Shown in pieces: positions 34,555 through 43,645 of a DNA stretch of 64,000 nt (position 1 is the first letter of the stretch; each line of letters starts with the position of its first letter). The position numbers and the translations under genes are program-made. This stretch comes from Lactonifactor sp. BIOML-A5 (GTDB lineage: Bacteria > Bacillota > Clostridia > Lachnospirales > Lachnospiraceae), in NCBI RefSeq assembly GCF_009677585.1, contig NZ_WKYV01000004.1, positions 124,001 through 188,000 of the forward strand, read 5' to 3'. The notes beneath the pieces were generated by a model. That model did no database searches. It saw only the letters and a program-made list of their open reading frames with translations, and had not been told where the DNA came from.

Positions 34555-37500
34555 GTGAATACTTTGAAGAGAAGAATAGAACAGCTAATTAACGGTAGAT
34601 ATGAATATGAAGTACCTAAGCTTTTGTTATCCCAGGATAGTATTGTACTGCAGACCAGGGCGGGGGAGAATTGCCGTGGAGAGCTGCATCTGGGAGCAGA
34701 AGATCAGAGAAAGATAAAAGGAATTGCAGCTTCTTCCCACAGAAGATTTCTTCTGGGAAAGGAACGCTTTTCCGGAACCACGGCAGCTTTGCCCTATGTG
34801 GTAGATGTGAAGGGACTGAAGGCGGGGGATATGTGTGAAGGGACATTAACCCTCAGTACAGATATCGGAGAGTACCAGGTTCCATTTACGGTAGCCATAC
34901 TGAGAAACCAGGTGCGCACTTCTGTAGGAGAGATTCGGACTCTTGACCAGTTTGTGACACTGGCAAAGGCTGATTTCAGAGAGGCCTTCCATCTTTTTGT
35001 AGATGAGGCGTTTGCCGGGCTGCTCAGACATGAGGATGAGAAGCTTTGGCTGGCGTACCGGGGAATGTCTGTGAATCCTGTGACCTACCAGCATCTTGAG
35101 GAATTTCTCATCGGCATCGGGAAAAAAGAACCGATTAAACTTTCCCTGGGAAGGGAATCCGTGGAGCTTTACGAGGTGGAAGGCTCTATAAAGGATACCC
35201 TGATGCTCCACAGGAACGGCTGGGGCTATGTGAGGGCAGAGGTGTCTGTCCAGGGAGATTTTCTCGAGGTGGAAAAGAAAGTAATCACCACAGAGGATTT
35301 TATCGGCAGTGTCTATGGTTTAGAATATATTGTCCGCAGGGAGTATCTGGGCAGAGGGAAAAATTACGGCCGAATCATTGTAAAGACCGTTTATGAGACT
35401 CAGGTTTTTCAAGTGGTGGCTTCCAGGCACAATAAGATACAGGTGAATGTATCTGCCTATGAAAAGAAAAAGAAATATGAGCTGGCCAGGCATTATCTGG
35501 AGATGTCTGTGAACCGTATCCCCTTTAAGGAATGGTATGATAAAAGTCTATCTCTTCTGGAAGAATTGAAGGACACAGGTTATGTGGATACAGGCTATGA
35601 GCTTCTGGAGGCGTATCTGTATTACCGCGCCGGACTCTTTGACAAGGCGGCTGAGGTACTGGAAAAGCTGGAGAATTCAACGGCACTGGAGGAGCTTCCG
35701 GAGATGGAAGGCTGCTATCTGTATCTGAATGCCTGCACTGGGCGCCTGAAGCTGGAGCGCAGGGATTATCTGAAGCGTCTTCACACCTTATCTCAGATGC
35801 AGGAGGACAGCTTTATTCTGCTCTGGATTCTGCTGCAGGAGGACAGCGAAGCTTACCGCACCCCATCCAAAAAATTATATGAACTGGAGACACAGTACGA
35901 GATCGGGTGCCGCAGTCCATTCCTCTATCTGGAAGCCTTTCGGCTGATAAAGGAGAATGTTCTGCTTTTTCGAAAAATCAACAGATTTTATATTCAGGTA
36001 TTATTCTTCGCAAAGAAATACGGCCTGCTCACAGAGGAAATCGTTGGCAGAACGGCATACCTCTCAGGATACCTGAAATCATTTCACCAGGTGATTTATG
36101 AACTTATGGCGGAGGCATATGAGCAGTACCCCTCCAGGGATCTTCTGGACGCAGTCTGCAAGCTTCTGATGAAGGGCAATCCGAGAAAAAAAGAGTATTT
36201 TAAGTGGTATGAGCTGGCAGTGGAAGAGGAACTGCGTATTACCCGTCTGTATGAATATTATATAGAAACAATGAGCCGCAATTACCAGGGTACCCTACCC
36301 CAGGTGATCCGCATGTATTTTGCTTACAATAATACACTTAGTGACGGTAAGAAGGCATTTGTGTACAGCAATGTAATCCGAAACAAAAGTACGGATAAGA
36401 ATACTTATCTGAGTTATAAAAGTGCTATGAAGGCATTTGCCTGGAACAAGCTGTCAGAAAGCCGAATGAATGAAGACTATGCGGTATTGTACCAGGAGTT
36501 CTGCATGCACCCCGGGGAAGAAAAGGAAAGGGCAGCTCTGGCAAAGGTACTTTTTATTCATCGCCTTTATCTGGAGGATACAAAAATCCGAAAAGTAATC
36601 GTATGCCACGATGCCCTGAAAAAGGAAGAGGCATACCCATGTGTGGACGGTGTGGCGTATATCTCCGTATATACCCCGGATGCCAGAATTCTGTTCGAAG
36701 ATGAAAAGCGCAGACGCTATATGGGGACAGTAGATTATAACCTTCAAAAGCTGTTGGATGAAAAAGAAGCAGTTTCTCTGCTTGCCGCCTCAGAGGTGAA
36801 TCATTCCGGATTCCTGCTCCATGTGTGCGGGGAACTGGATCATTCCGAAAAGATTACTAAAGACAATGTAGGCTGCTTTCATAAAATTGTGGAGGACCCC
36901 TCATTTCAAACAGAATACAGGGAGTGCATCCGTCAGCGCATTCTGGAATATTTCCAGGAGAATGTAGAGAATGATAATCTAAAGGATTATCTGCGGCAAA
37001 TGGACTTTAAAGGATTTGCAAAAGTGAATAAATCCCTTCTGGTTAAAATACTGGTGAATCAGGGCATGTATGTAGGGGCCTTTGATCTCCTCTGCGAATT
37101 CGGATATGAGGGTGTGGACACAGAGGTTCTGCTGAAGCTCTGCAGCAGGATGATTCTAAATATGGAGTTTGAATACGAGGAGGAACTGGTTCTTCTGGGG
37201 TGGTATGTATACGTCCAGGGCAAATACGATGATATTATTCTGCATTACCTCTCAATGTTCTATGAGGGACCCGCTGAGGAGATGGCACGTCTGTGGCAGA
37301 GTACGCAGGGCTTCCAGATAGAAGCCTATGAGCTGGAGGAGAAGATACTCACATACAGCATGTTTGCAAGAACGTACCTTCCTCTGGGTTCTAAGGTGCT
37401 GGAAAGCTACCTGAAACAGGCCGGGAAGGAACAGGTGATTCTGGCCTATCTGACCTTTGAAGCATTCGGCTATTTTCTGGGAGGAAAGGAAACAGATATC

Positions 37501-38106
37501 TTTATCTTCCAGTGTCTGGAGAAAATCACAGAAAGAGAGTGGGAGTCTGATATGATCTGCAAGCTTGCACTTTTGAAATGGCTCTCTGTGACACAGGACT
37601 GGAATCCGGAAGAGGAGAAGCTGGTTCGAAGGCTGCTCTGGGAATGCAGCAGAATGGGGCTTCGGTTTGCTTTTTTCCAGGCATTCCCCAAAGAATATCT
37701 CCGCTCCTACCAGCTGGAGGACAAGGTCTTTGCCGAGTACCGGGCAGGACTTCATTCCAGAGTTACCCTGTACTATTGCCTGGAGGAAGAGGGAAAAGCA
37801 GGGGATTATAAAAGTGAGCCGCTCAAAGAGATGTACCAGGGAATCTACAGCAAAGAGTTTGTACTTTTCTACGGCGAAATGTTAACTTATTATTTCCAGG
37901 CAGAAAAAGACGGGAAGACCTATACCACAGAACCCAGAACGATTACTGTCACAGAGGTAGATGCCTCAGGTGATACAAAGTATCAGATGCTGAACCAGAT
38001 GCTGGCAGTTAAAAAGCTTGGAAAAGAGGATGAGCTTAGAAATATATTAAAGAAATATCTGGAGAGAGAAGCGGTCATACAGCAATTATTCAGGATTACG
38101 GAATAG
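34555..38106 (+). CDS. Large DUF5717-like helical-repeat protein
   Basis: Protein of 1183 aa that I relate, from memory, to the DUF5717 family of Lachnospiraceae. Residues 1-310 look beta-rich (two or more sandwich-like units, e.g. CEGTLTLSTDIGEYQVPF and GRIIVKTVYETQVFQV); from about 310 onward it is almost wholly helical with TPR-like pairs (KKKYELARHYLEMSVNRIPF, AYLYYRAGLFDKAAEVLEKL). A second beta patch lies near 670-760. No signal peptide or membrane helix is seen. Start is GTG; a TTG at 34564 with AGGTGA upstream is an alternative. First gene of a three-gene operon with an Hsp70-like protein. Function unknown. Confidence 0.85.
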   Translation: MNTLKRRIEQLINGRYEYEVPKLLLSQDSIVLQTRAGENCRGELHLGAEDQRKIKGIAASSHRRFLLGKERFSGTTAALPYVVDVKGLKAGDMCEGTLTLSTDIGEYQVPFTVAILRNQVRTSVGEIRTLDQFVTLAKADFREAFHLFVDEAFAGLLRHEDEKLWLAYRGMSVNPVTYQHLEEFLIGIGKKEPIKLSLGRESVELYEVEGSIKDTLMLHRNGWGYVRAEVSVQGDFLEVEKKVITTEDFIGSVYGLEYIVRREYLGRGKNYGRIIVKTVYETQVFQVVASRHNKIQVNVSAYEKKKKYELARHYLEMSVNRIPFKEWYDKSLSLLEELKDTGYVDTGYELLEAYLYYRAGLFDKAAEVLEKLENSTALEELPEMEGCYLYLNACTGRLKLERRDYLKRLHTLSQMQEDSFILLWILLQEDSEAYRTPSKKLYELETQYEIGCRSPFLYLEAFRLIKENVLLFRKINRFYIQVLFFAKKYGLLTEEIVGRTAYLSGYLKSFHQVIYELMAEAYEQYPSRDLLDAVCKLLMKGNPRKKEYFKWYELAVEEELRITRLYEYYIETMSRNYQGTLPQVIRMYFAYNNTLSDGKKAFVYSNVIRNKSTDKNTYLSYKSAMKAFAWNKLSESRMNEDYAVLYQEFCMHPGEEKERAALAKVLFIHRLYLEDTKIRKVIVCHDALKKEEAYPCVDGVAYISVYTPDARILFEDEKRRRYMGTVDYNLQKLLDEKEAVSLLAASEVNHSGFLLHVCGELDHSEKITKDNVGCFHKIVEDPSFQTEYRECIRQRILEYFQENVENDNLKDYLRQMDFKGFAKVNKSLLVKILVNQGMYVGAFDLLCEFGYEGVDTEVLLKLCSRMILNMEFEYEEELVLLGWYVYVQGKYDDIILHYLSMFYEGPAEEMARLWQSTQGFQIEAYELEEKILTYSMFARTYLPLGSKVLESYLKQAGKEQVILAYLTFEAFGYFLGGKETDIFIFQCLEKITEREWESDMICKLALLKWLSVTQDWNPEEEKLVRRLLWECSRMGLRFAFFQAFPKEYLRSYQLEDKVFAEYRAGLHSRVTLYYCLEEEGKAGDYKSEPLKEMYQGIYSKEFVLFYGEMLTYYFQAEKDGKTYTTEPRTITVTEVDASGDTKYQMLNQMLAVKKLGKEDELRNILKKYLEREAVIQQLFRITE

Positions 38107-38122
38107 GGAGGCCTAAAAGAAC

Positions 38123-39370
38123 ATGAATGAGACAAAGAATATAATTGTGGGACTGGAACTGGGGTCTAAGACTTCTCAGCTTTGCTATTATGACAGAAAA
38201 GAGAAGGAACCCATCTCCCTGTCACCTAAGGTGGGAAGCAACCAGTATCCATTTCCCACCAGCCTCTCCAAAAAGCCGGGAGAAGATGTATGGCACCTGG
38301 GGCTGGAGGCCGAATATTTTGCCTCCCAGCAGGGGGAGATTATGATAGATGATTTCTTCGGGATACTGAATCAGGAGGAAGAGGTGCTGGTGGACGGACA
38401 GCTGACAGAGCCCTATAAGGTTGCCGGCGCATATTTGAAGGAGACAATGAAGCTTCTCGGAGTGTCGGATCTGGTGCGACAGGTAAGTGCTCTGATGATA
38501 ACCACAGAACAACTTACCCAGGCAATGGTGCATAATCTTCAGAGAGCCTGTGAGGAAATTGGATTCTCCAGGAAAAGGTGTTTTCTGCAGGACTTTGAGG
38601 AGAGCTTCTTCTGCTATGTACTGAATCAGAAAGCTGAGTACTGGAGCAGAAAGGTGGCCTGGTTTACCTTTGACAGGGATCAGGTATCTTTTGCGCAGCT
38701 GGTAATTGATCAGAAAACAAAGCCCATGATTGTGAGAATATTGAGGGGGAAGACCATCCAACTGTCTGAGGATCCTGCGGAGAGGGACTTGGAATTTTAT
38801 CAGCTGATTCATGAGTCGTTCGGCACTGACAATTATTCCAGCATCTACATTGTGGGGGAAGGCTTTGACAAGGAATGGGCCGTCCGGTCAGTTCCCCTCC
38901 TCTGCAAAAACAGAAGACACGTGTTCTATGGAAACAACCTGTTTGTGAAAGGGGCCTGCTATGGCGCCAGGGAAAAGGTAGAGGAGAGAAATCTGAAAAA
39001 CTACCTGTTCAGCGGGCAGGGACTTATTAAGAGCAATATAGGCATGGAGATGGCTGTGCAGGGTTCCCAGGCATATTATCCTATTATAGAGGCAGGGAAT
39101 AACTGGTACGAATGTATCAGAGAATTTGAAATTATATTAGATAATACAGAGGAGCTTACCTTTCTTGTCAATCCCATGGAAGGGAAGATCCGTACCCGGT
39201 ACAGTATGAAGCTTCCGGGGCTGCCCAAGCGGCCAAACAAAACCACAAGACTTCAGATCCGGGTAGAATATGAATCCGCATCTGTGTGTGTGATTACAGT
39301 GACGGATATGGGATTCGGGGAAATGTTCCCCGCCAGCGGTCAGGTATGGACCGAGAAGGTATCATGGTAG
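38123..39370 (+). CDS. Divergent Hsp70/actin-fold protein (DUF5716-like)
   Basis: Protein of 415 aa with a DnaK-like plan but altered active-site motifs. Phosphate-1 reads GLELGSKTS (10-18) instead of GIDLGTTxS. Phosphate-2 reads FTFDRDQVSFAQL around Asp184, lacking DLGGGT. The adenosine motif is IYIVGEGFDKEW (Gly245-Gly247), followed by LFVKGACYGA (273-282), like AVAxGAA. Residues 285-415 resemble an Hsp70 substrate-binding beta domain (YPIIEAG, LPGLPKRPNKTTRLQIRVEYE). From memory this is DUF5716. It may bind nucleotide weakly or not at all. It lies 16 bases after the large repeat protein. Confidence 0.8.
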   Translation: MNETKNIIVGLELGSKTSQLCYYDRKEKEPISLSPKVGSNQYPFPTSLSKKPGEDVWHLGLEAEYFASQQGEIMIDDFFGILNQEEEVLVDGQLTEPYKVAGAYLKETMKLLGVSDLVRQVSALMITTEQLTQAMVHNLQRACEEIGFSRKRCFLQDFEESFFCYVLNQKAEYWSRKVAWFTFDRDQVSFAQLVIDQKTKPMIVRILRGKTIQLSEDPAERDLEFYQLIHESFGTDNYSSIYIVGEGFDKEWAVRSVPLLCKNRRHVFYGNNLFVKGACYGAREKVEERNLKNYLFSGQGLIKSNIGMEMAVQGSQAYYPIIEAGNNWYECIREFEIILDNTEELTFLVNPMEGKIRTRYSMKLPGLPKRPNKTTRLQIRVEYESASVCVITVTDMGFGEMFPASGQVWTEKVSW

Positions 39371-39382
39371 AGGAGGAAGCAG

Positions 39383-40165
39383 ATGGGCGGTTACATATTA
39401 TGCCAGGTAAGAAAGGCGCAGATGCCGTATTATATAGAGAGTATCAGCACAAATATCTACACCATAGAAGAATTATGTTATTATCTGTATCACAATATCT
39501 ATTTGCTGGACGATACAATCATCAACGAGCAGCTGTGCGACTGGATACGGAAGGAACTGGGCTTGGAAAAGCTCTACCACAAGCTGTACCGGACGCTGGA
39601 AAATAATGAGAGCATCGGGAATTTCATCCTCTCTGTCTTTAAGGAGATTAATTATCTGAATCACAGTGAATTCAAAGAGATGAATCAGCAGCTGGAAGCT
39701 CTGGAAGCGCAGCCTCCGGCGATCCGGCAGAAGAAAAAAGGGGATTATCTGGTGGAAAACCATATGTATGTGAATGCCATCAAGGTATATGAAGATGCCG
39801 TGACTCTGGTGGAGGATACCAATCTTGGGGAACAGTTTGTGGGTGAGATACATCACAATATGGGGTGCGCCTATCTGAATCTTTTTCAGTTGGAGGAAGC
39901 TGTACTCTGCTTTGCCAGGGCATATGAAGAACTTCACACAAAGGCATCTCTGAAACATTATCTGATTGCCTGCTATCTGTGCAGTTCGCCCGGGGAGTGG
40001 GAGCAGGAATGCGCCAGGATGGGAGTGGACACCCAGACGAAAAAGGAATTGGTAAGAGAGATTGAAGAGGCTGCCAACAGCATCGGACAGGCAGCTGCGT
40101 CTAAGGATACAGACGGTATCTTAAAAAGTCTGACAAGGGACTATCACAGAAGCACTGGCTTTTGA
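39383..40165 (+). CDS. TPR-like protein of the Hsp70-like cluster
   Basis: Protein of 260 aa, start fixed by GAGGAGG. Residues 1-100 form a helical domain (IYTIEELCYYLYHNIYLLDDTIINEQLCDWIRKEL); residues 115-190 contain two to three TPR-like helix pairs (ENHMYVNAIKVYEDAV, HHNMGCAYLNLFQLEEAVLCFARAYE); the tail is helical and polar. It starts 12 bases after the Hsp70-like gene. A role as cochaperone or adaptor is inferred only from TPR content and position. Confidence 0.8.
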   Translation: MGGYILCQVRKAQMPYYIESISTNIYTIEELCYYLYHNIYLLDDTIINEQLCDWIRKELGLEKLYHKLYRTLENNESIGNFILSVFKEINYLNHSEFKEMNQQLEALEAQPPAIRQKKKGDYLVENHMYVNAIKVYEDAVTLVEDTNLGEQFVGEIHHNMGCAYLNLFQLEEAVLCFARAYEELHTKASLKHYLIACYLCSSPGEWEQECARMGVDTQTKKELVREIEEAANSIGQAAASKDTDGILKSLTRDYHRSTGF

Positions 40166-40182
40166 GGAAACGGCGTATTTTC

Positions 40183-40212
40183 TTGACAAGAAGCAGTGCT
40201 TCGTGTTAGTAT
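40183..40212 (+). promoter_or_regulatory. Promoter of the amino acid ABC importer
   Basis: TTGACA (40183-40188) and TAGTAT (40207-40212) with an 18-base spacer. The spacer holds the 13-base palindrome GAAGCAGTGCTTC (40190-40202), a possible operator. Confidence 0.6.
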
Positions 40213-40288
40213 TTTCTTACACTTTAGTATGGTAGAGTTGTCTCATGCTAAAAGAGTAACAGATAAAAATTTGGGAGGAAGTATTAAA

Positions 40289-41161
40289 ATGAAAAAGAAA
40301 TTACTTGGAACTTTACTGGCTGCTGTTATGACTGCCGCTATGCTGGCAGGCTGCGGCAATACAGGGGACTCATCTGATTCTGCAGACGGGGAAAAAGATG
40401 CAAAAACAGAGGATACTGAAAAGAAGGCAGATTCCTCTGAGGATGCAAAAGACGAAGCCGCACCGGATGACAATACCTTTACCGTTGGTTTCGACCAGGA
40501 ATTCCCTCCGATGGGATTTGTGGATGAGAACGGAGAGTTCACAGGATTTGACCTGGAACTTGCGGAGGAAGTGGCAACCCGCCTGGGAATGAAATTCGTA
40601 CCCCAGCCAATCTCCTGGGATGCCAAGGATATGGAGCTTGATTCCGGTACCATAGACTGTATCTGGAACGGCTTTACCATGACCGGAAGAGAAGATCAGT
40701 ATACATGGTCAGAACCGTATCTAAAAAATGCCCAGGTATTTGTTGTGGCAGATTCTTCCATTAAAACAAGAGAGGATCTTGCAGGGAAGATTGTAGAAGT
40801 TCAGGCAGATTCTTCTGCGGAGGCAGCTTTAAAGGAAGATCCGGATCTTACAGGCACCTTCGCTCAGCTTCAGACTGTACCGGATTATAACACAGCTGTT
40901 ATGGATCTGCAGCAGGGGGCAGTGGACGCCATTGCCATGGACAAAGTAGTCGCCGCTTACCAGATTGAGGGCAGAGGGGAAGAGCTTACCATTCTGGACG
41001 ATGAACTGCAGGCCGAAGAATACGGAATTGGATTCAAATTAGGAAATACGGACTTGAGAGACAAGGTTCAGTCCACCCTGGAAGAGATGGCGTCAGATGG
41101 AAAACTGGCTGAAATTTCAACTAAATGGTTTGGAGAAGATATCACTACAGTGGGTAAATAA
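40289..41161 (+). CDS. Amino acid ABC importer binding lipoprotein
   Basis: Family-3 solute-binding protein of 290 aa, tethered outside the membrane. The signal peptide ends in the lipobox MLAGC (Cys22), followed by an acidic Ser/Asp/Lys linker to about residue 65. The mature domain opens FTVGFDQEFPPMGFVDENGEFTGFDLELAEEVATRLG, the classic polar amino acid-binding start; WNGFTMTGREDQ and KIVEVQADSSAEAAL follow. The ATG at 40289 has GGGAGGAAG; a longer in-frame start lies upstream of it and is rejected. Likely ligand: a polar amino acid or cystine. Confidence 0.93.
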   Translation: MKKKLLGTLLAAVMTAAMLAGCGNTGDSSDSADGEKDAKTEDTEKKADSSEDAKDEAAPDDNTFTVGFDQEFPPMGFVDENGEFTGFDLELAEEVATRLGMKFVPQPISWDAKDMELDSGTIDCIWNGFTMTGREDQYTWSEPYLKNAQVFVVADSSIKTREDLAGKIVEVQADSSAEAALKEDPDLTGTFAQLQTVPDYNTAVMDLQQGAVDAIAMDKVVAAYQIEGRGEELTILDDELQAEEYGIGFKLGNTDLRDKVQSTLEEMASDGKLAEISTKWFGEDITTVGK

Positions 41162-41260
41162 AGGTAAAATTAAAGTGTGCGGCCTCTCACCAGCAGATGC
41201 CGCATACTGTACGTATCCGGCAGGATTACAAACGATAAACAATTAGGAGGAAGCGCTGCT

Positions 41261-41911
41261 ATGAATCTACTGGAGATTTTTGGTCAGCTGTCAGCAGGAA
41301 TGCTGGCATCAATACAGATTTTTGTTCTTACTCTGATCTTTTCACTGCCCCTGGGGCTTTTGGTGGCATTCGGAAGAATGTCAAAGAATGTGATAATCAG
41401 AACCATCATCAAGGTTTATATATCCATAATGAGAGGAACACCGCTGATGCTCCAGTTGATGGTGCTGTACTTTGGACCGTATTTTCTGCTGGGAATAAGA
41501 GTTACAAATGAATACCGGTTTTACGCGGTTATCATAGGATTTGCACTGAATTATGCGGCATATTTTGCGGAAATATACCGGGGCGGCATTGAATCCATGG
41601 AACCGGGGCAGTACGAAGCCGCGCAGCTACTTGGGTATAACAAAAGCCAGACGTTTTTTAAGATTATCATGCCCCAGGTGTTTAAGAGGATCCTTCCCTC
41701 TGTTACCAATGAGGTTATCACTCTTGTGAAGGATACTTCCCTTGCGTTTGCCATCGCTTATCTGGAAATGTTCACTATGGCAAAAGCGCTGGCTTCTTCT
41801 CAGAAGAGCATGCTGCCTTTTGTGGCAGCGGCAATTTTCTACTATGTATTTAATCTGATTGTAGCATTGATAATGGAAAAACTGGAGAAGAAGATGGATT
41901 ACTACCATTAG
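41261..41911 (+). CDS. Amino acid ABC importer permease
   Basis: HisM/GlnP-type membrane subunit of 216 aa with about five hydrophobic segments. The family motif [16 protein letters not shown] (as [11 protein letters not shown], about residues 57-70) and the EAA loop [29 protein letters not shown] are clear. The ATG at 41261 follows TAGGAGG. It probably works as a homodimer, since only one permease gene is present. The ATPase gene follows after 11 bases. Confidence 0.93.
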   Translation: MNLLEIFGQLSAGMLASIQIFVLTLIFSLPLGLLVAFGRMSKNVIIRTIIKVYISIMRGTPLMLQLMVLYFGPYFLLGIRVTNEYRFYAVIIGFALNYAAYFAEIYRGGIESMEPGQYEAAQLLGYNKSQTFFKIIMPQVFKRILPSVTNEVITLVKDTSLAFAIAYLEMFTMAKALASSQKSMLPFVAAAIFYYVFNLIVALIMEKLEKKMDYYH

Positions 41912-41922
41912 GAGGATGTACG

Positions 41923-42684
41923 ATGTATCTGTTGGAAATGAACCATATAGAAAAAGGTTTTGACGGGCTGGGTGTCTTAAAAGATATCTCCCTGTCCGTA
42001 AAGGAAGGAGAGATTCTTTCTATTATAGGTCCTTCTGGATCCGGTAAATCCACCCTGCTCCGCTGTGCCACCATGCTGGAAAAGATTGACGGAGGAGAGA
42101 TCCTCTATCTGGGGGAACGGGCTGCCTATATAGGGGAGAATCACAAACCGGTATATAAGAAGGGGGAGGAGAGACGGAAGCTCCAGAGCTACTTTGGACT
42201 GGTATTCCAGAATTTCAATCTATTTCCCCACTATTCCGTTATGAAGAACATTACAGATGCTCCCATACATATTCAAAAAAGGAACAGGGAAGAGGTATAC
42301 CAGGAGGCCAGGAGCCTTCTGAAAAAGATGGGGCTGGAGGAAAAAGAGAACGCATATCCCTGCCAGCTGTCGGGAGGCCAGTGCCAGCGGGTGGCTATTG
42401 CCAGAGCACTTGCCCTGAATCCGAAGATTTTATTTTTCGACGAGCCGACGTCGGCCCTGGATCCGGAACTTACAGGGGAAGTGCTGAAGGTGATAAAATC
42501 TTTAGCAGATATGGATATTACTATGGTAATTGTTACCCATGAGATGAACTTTGCGAGAGATATCTCGGACAGAATTATCTTTATGGACCAGGGAGTCATA
42601 GCGGTGGAAGGAACGCCTGAGGAGGTGTTCTCTACGGAACACGTCAGAATGAAAGAATTTCTTGGAAAGTTTCATCAGGCATAG
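41923..42684 (+). CDS. Amino acid ABC importer ATP-binding protein
   Basis: ATPase of the polar amino acid class, 253 aa. Walker [10 protein letters not shown] (about 36-44), Q loop [13 protein letters not shown], signature [15 protein letters not shown], Walker [16 protein letters not shown] and switch VTHEM are all intact. An insertion of about 20 residues ([24 protein letters not shown]) before the Q loop is typical of clostridial GlnQ-like proteins. Start follows GGAGG. Last gene of the importer operon. Confidence 0.95.
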   Translation: MYLLEMNHIEKGFDGLGVLKDISLSVKEGEILSIIGPSGSGKSTLLRCATMLEKIDGGEILYLGERAAYIGENHKPVYKKGEERRKLQSYFGLVFQNFNLFPHYSVMKNITDAPIHIQKRNREEVYQEARSLLKKMGLEEKENAYPCQLSGGQCQRVAIARALALNPKILFFDEPTSALDPELTGEVLKVIKSLADMDITMVIVTHEMNFARDISDRIIFMDQGVIAVEGTPEEVFSTEHVRMKEFLGKFHQA

Positions 42685-42690
42685 CAGTAT

Positions 42691-42745
42691 AAAGCAGCAG
42701 CGGTCAAAGACGGTCTTTTAACATGCCGGAATCCGGGCTGCTTTT
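42691..42745 (+). terminator. Terminator after the amino acid importer
   Basis: AAAGCAGC (42691-42698) pairs with GCTGCTTT (42737-42744) around a partly paired interior; a T-rich stretch follows. Confidence 0.75.
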
Positions 42746-42836
42746 CTTTTGGTAAAATTCTGGTAAAACAAAAATATATTTTTAAAGACGAAAAAATATT
42801 GGTGTCATAAAGGCCCGGAAATTGCCGAAGTTAGGC

Positions 42837-42865
42837 TTGTTTTTTACATAGGTATGGTATATAAT
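42837..42865 (+). promoter_or_regulatory. Promoter of purC-purF-purB
   Basis: TTGTTT (42837-42842), a 17-base spacer and TATAAT (42860-42865), about 50 bases before purC. Confidence 0.7.
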
Positions 42866-42915
42866 CCTTGTGTAAATTTAAACTATTATTATGGAAAAAG
42901 GATAGGTGTACGAAG

Positions 42916-43620
42916 GTGAAAAAATTAGAACAATTATACGAAGGCAAAGCTAAAAAAGTATTTGCAACAGAGGACAAAGATGTGGTAATCGTTGATTACA
43001 AGGACGACGCAACTGCATTTAACGGAGAGAAAAAGGGAACCATCGTGGGAAAGGGCGTTATCAACAACCGCATGTCCAACCGTGTGTTCCAATTGATTGA
43101 AAAAGCCGGAGTACCGACTCATTTTATAGAAGAATTAAGTGACAGAGAGACTGCTGTGAAGCATGTGGAGATTGTTCCCCTGGAGGTTATTGTGCGGAAT
43201 GTGGCAGCGGGAAGTTTTTCCAAAAAGCTGGGCATTGAAGAAGGAAGAGAGCTCCTCTGTCCTACCTTTGAATTCAGTTATAAAAATGATGACCTTGGGG
43301 ATCCATTTATCAATGATTCCTATGCGCTTGCTCTGGGACTTGCCACCCAGGAAGAGATTGACCAGATCAGAGAATATACAATGAAAATCAATGAGGTATT
43401 AAAGGAGTATTTCTTGCAGGCCGGTATTAAATTGATTGACTTTAAAATTGAATTCGGCCGTTATCACGGAGAGATTATTCTGGCAGACGAGATTTCCCCG
43501 GATACCTGCAGACTCTGGGATGTGAATACCAATGAAAAACTGGATAAGGACCGTTTCAGACGTGACATGGGTAATGTAGAGGAAGCATACAACGAAGTAT
43601 TCAGCCGTTTAGGACTTTAA
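42916..43620 (+). CDS. purC: SAICAR synthetase
   Basis: Phosphoribosylaminoimidazole-succinocarboxamide synthase, 234 aa, joining CAIR and aspartate in purine synthesis. The start is YEGKAKKVF (about residues 7-15), then [29 protein letters not shown], and the ATP/substrate block [30 protein letters not shown]. The GTG at 42916 is chosen because the protein then begins [13 protein letters not shown] like its relatives; the in-frame ATG 48 bases earlier lies just at the promoter. First gene of a three-gene purine operon. Confidence 0.96.
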   Translation: MKKLEQLYEGKAKKVFATEDKDVVIVDYKDDATAFNGEKKGTIVGKGVINNRMSNRVFQLIEKAGVPTHFIEELSDRETAVKHVEIVPLEVIVRNVAAGSFSKKLGIEEGRELLCPTFEFSYKNDDLGDPFINDSYALALGLATQEEIDQIREYTMKINEVLKEYFLQAGIKLIDFKIEFGRYHGEIILADEISPDTCRLWDVNTNEKLDKDRFRRDMGNVEEAYNEVFSRLGL

Positions 43621-43645
43621 TTGACTGACTGGAAAGGTTGCGTCC

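Noticed and set aside
42746..42836. Purine riboswitch or PurR box before purC
   Set aside because: No GTTTCTACC or CCGTAA core and no clear PurR box seen in this stretch.
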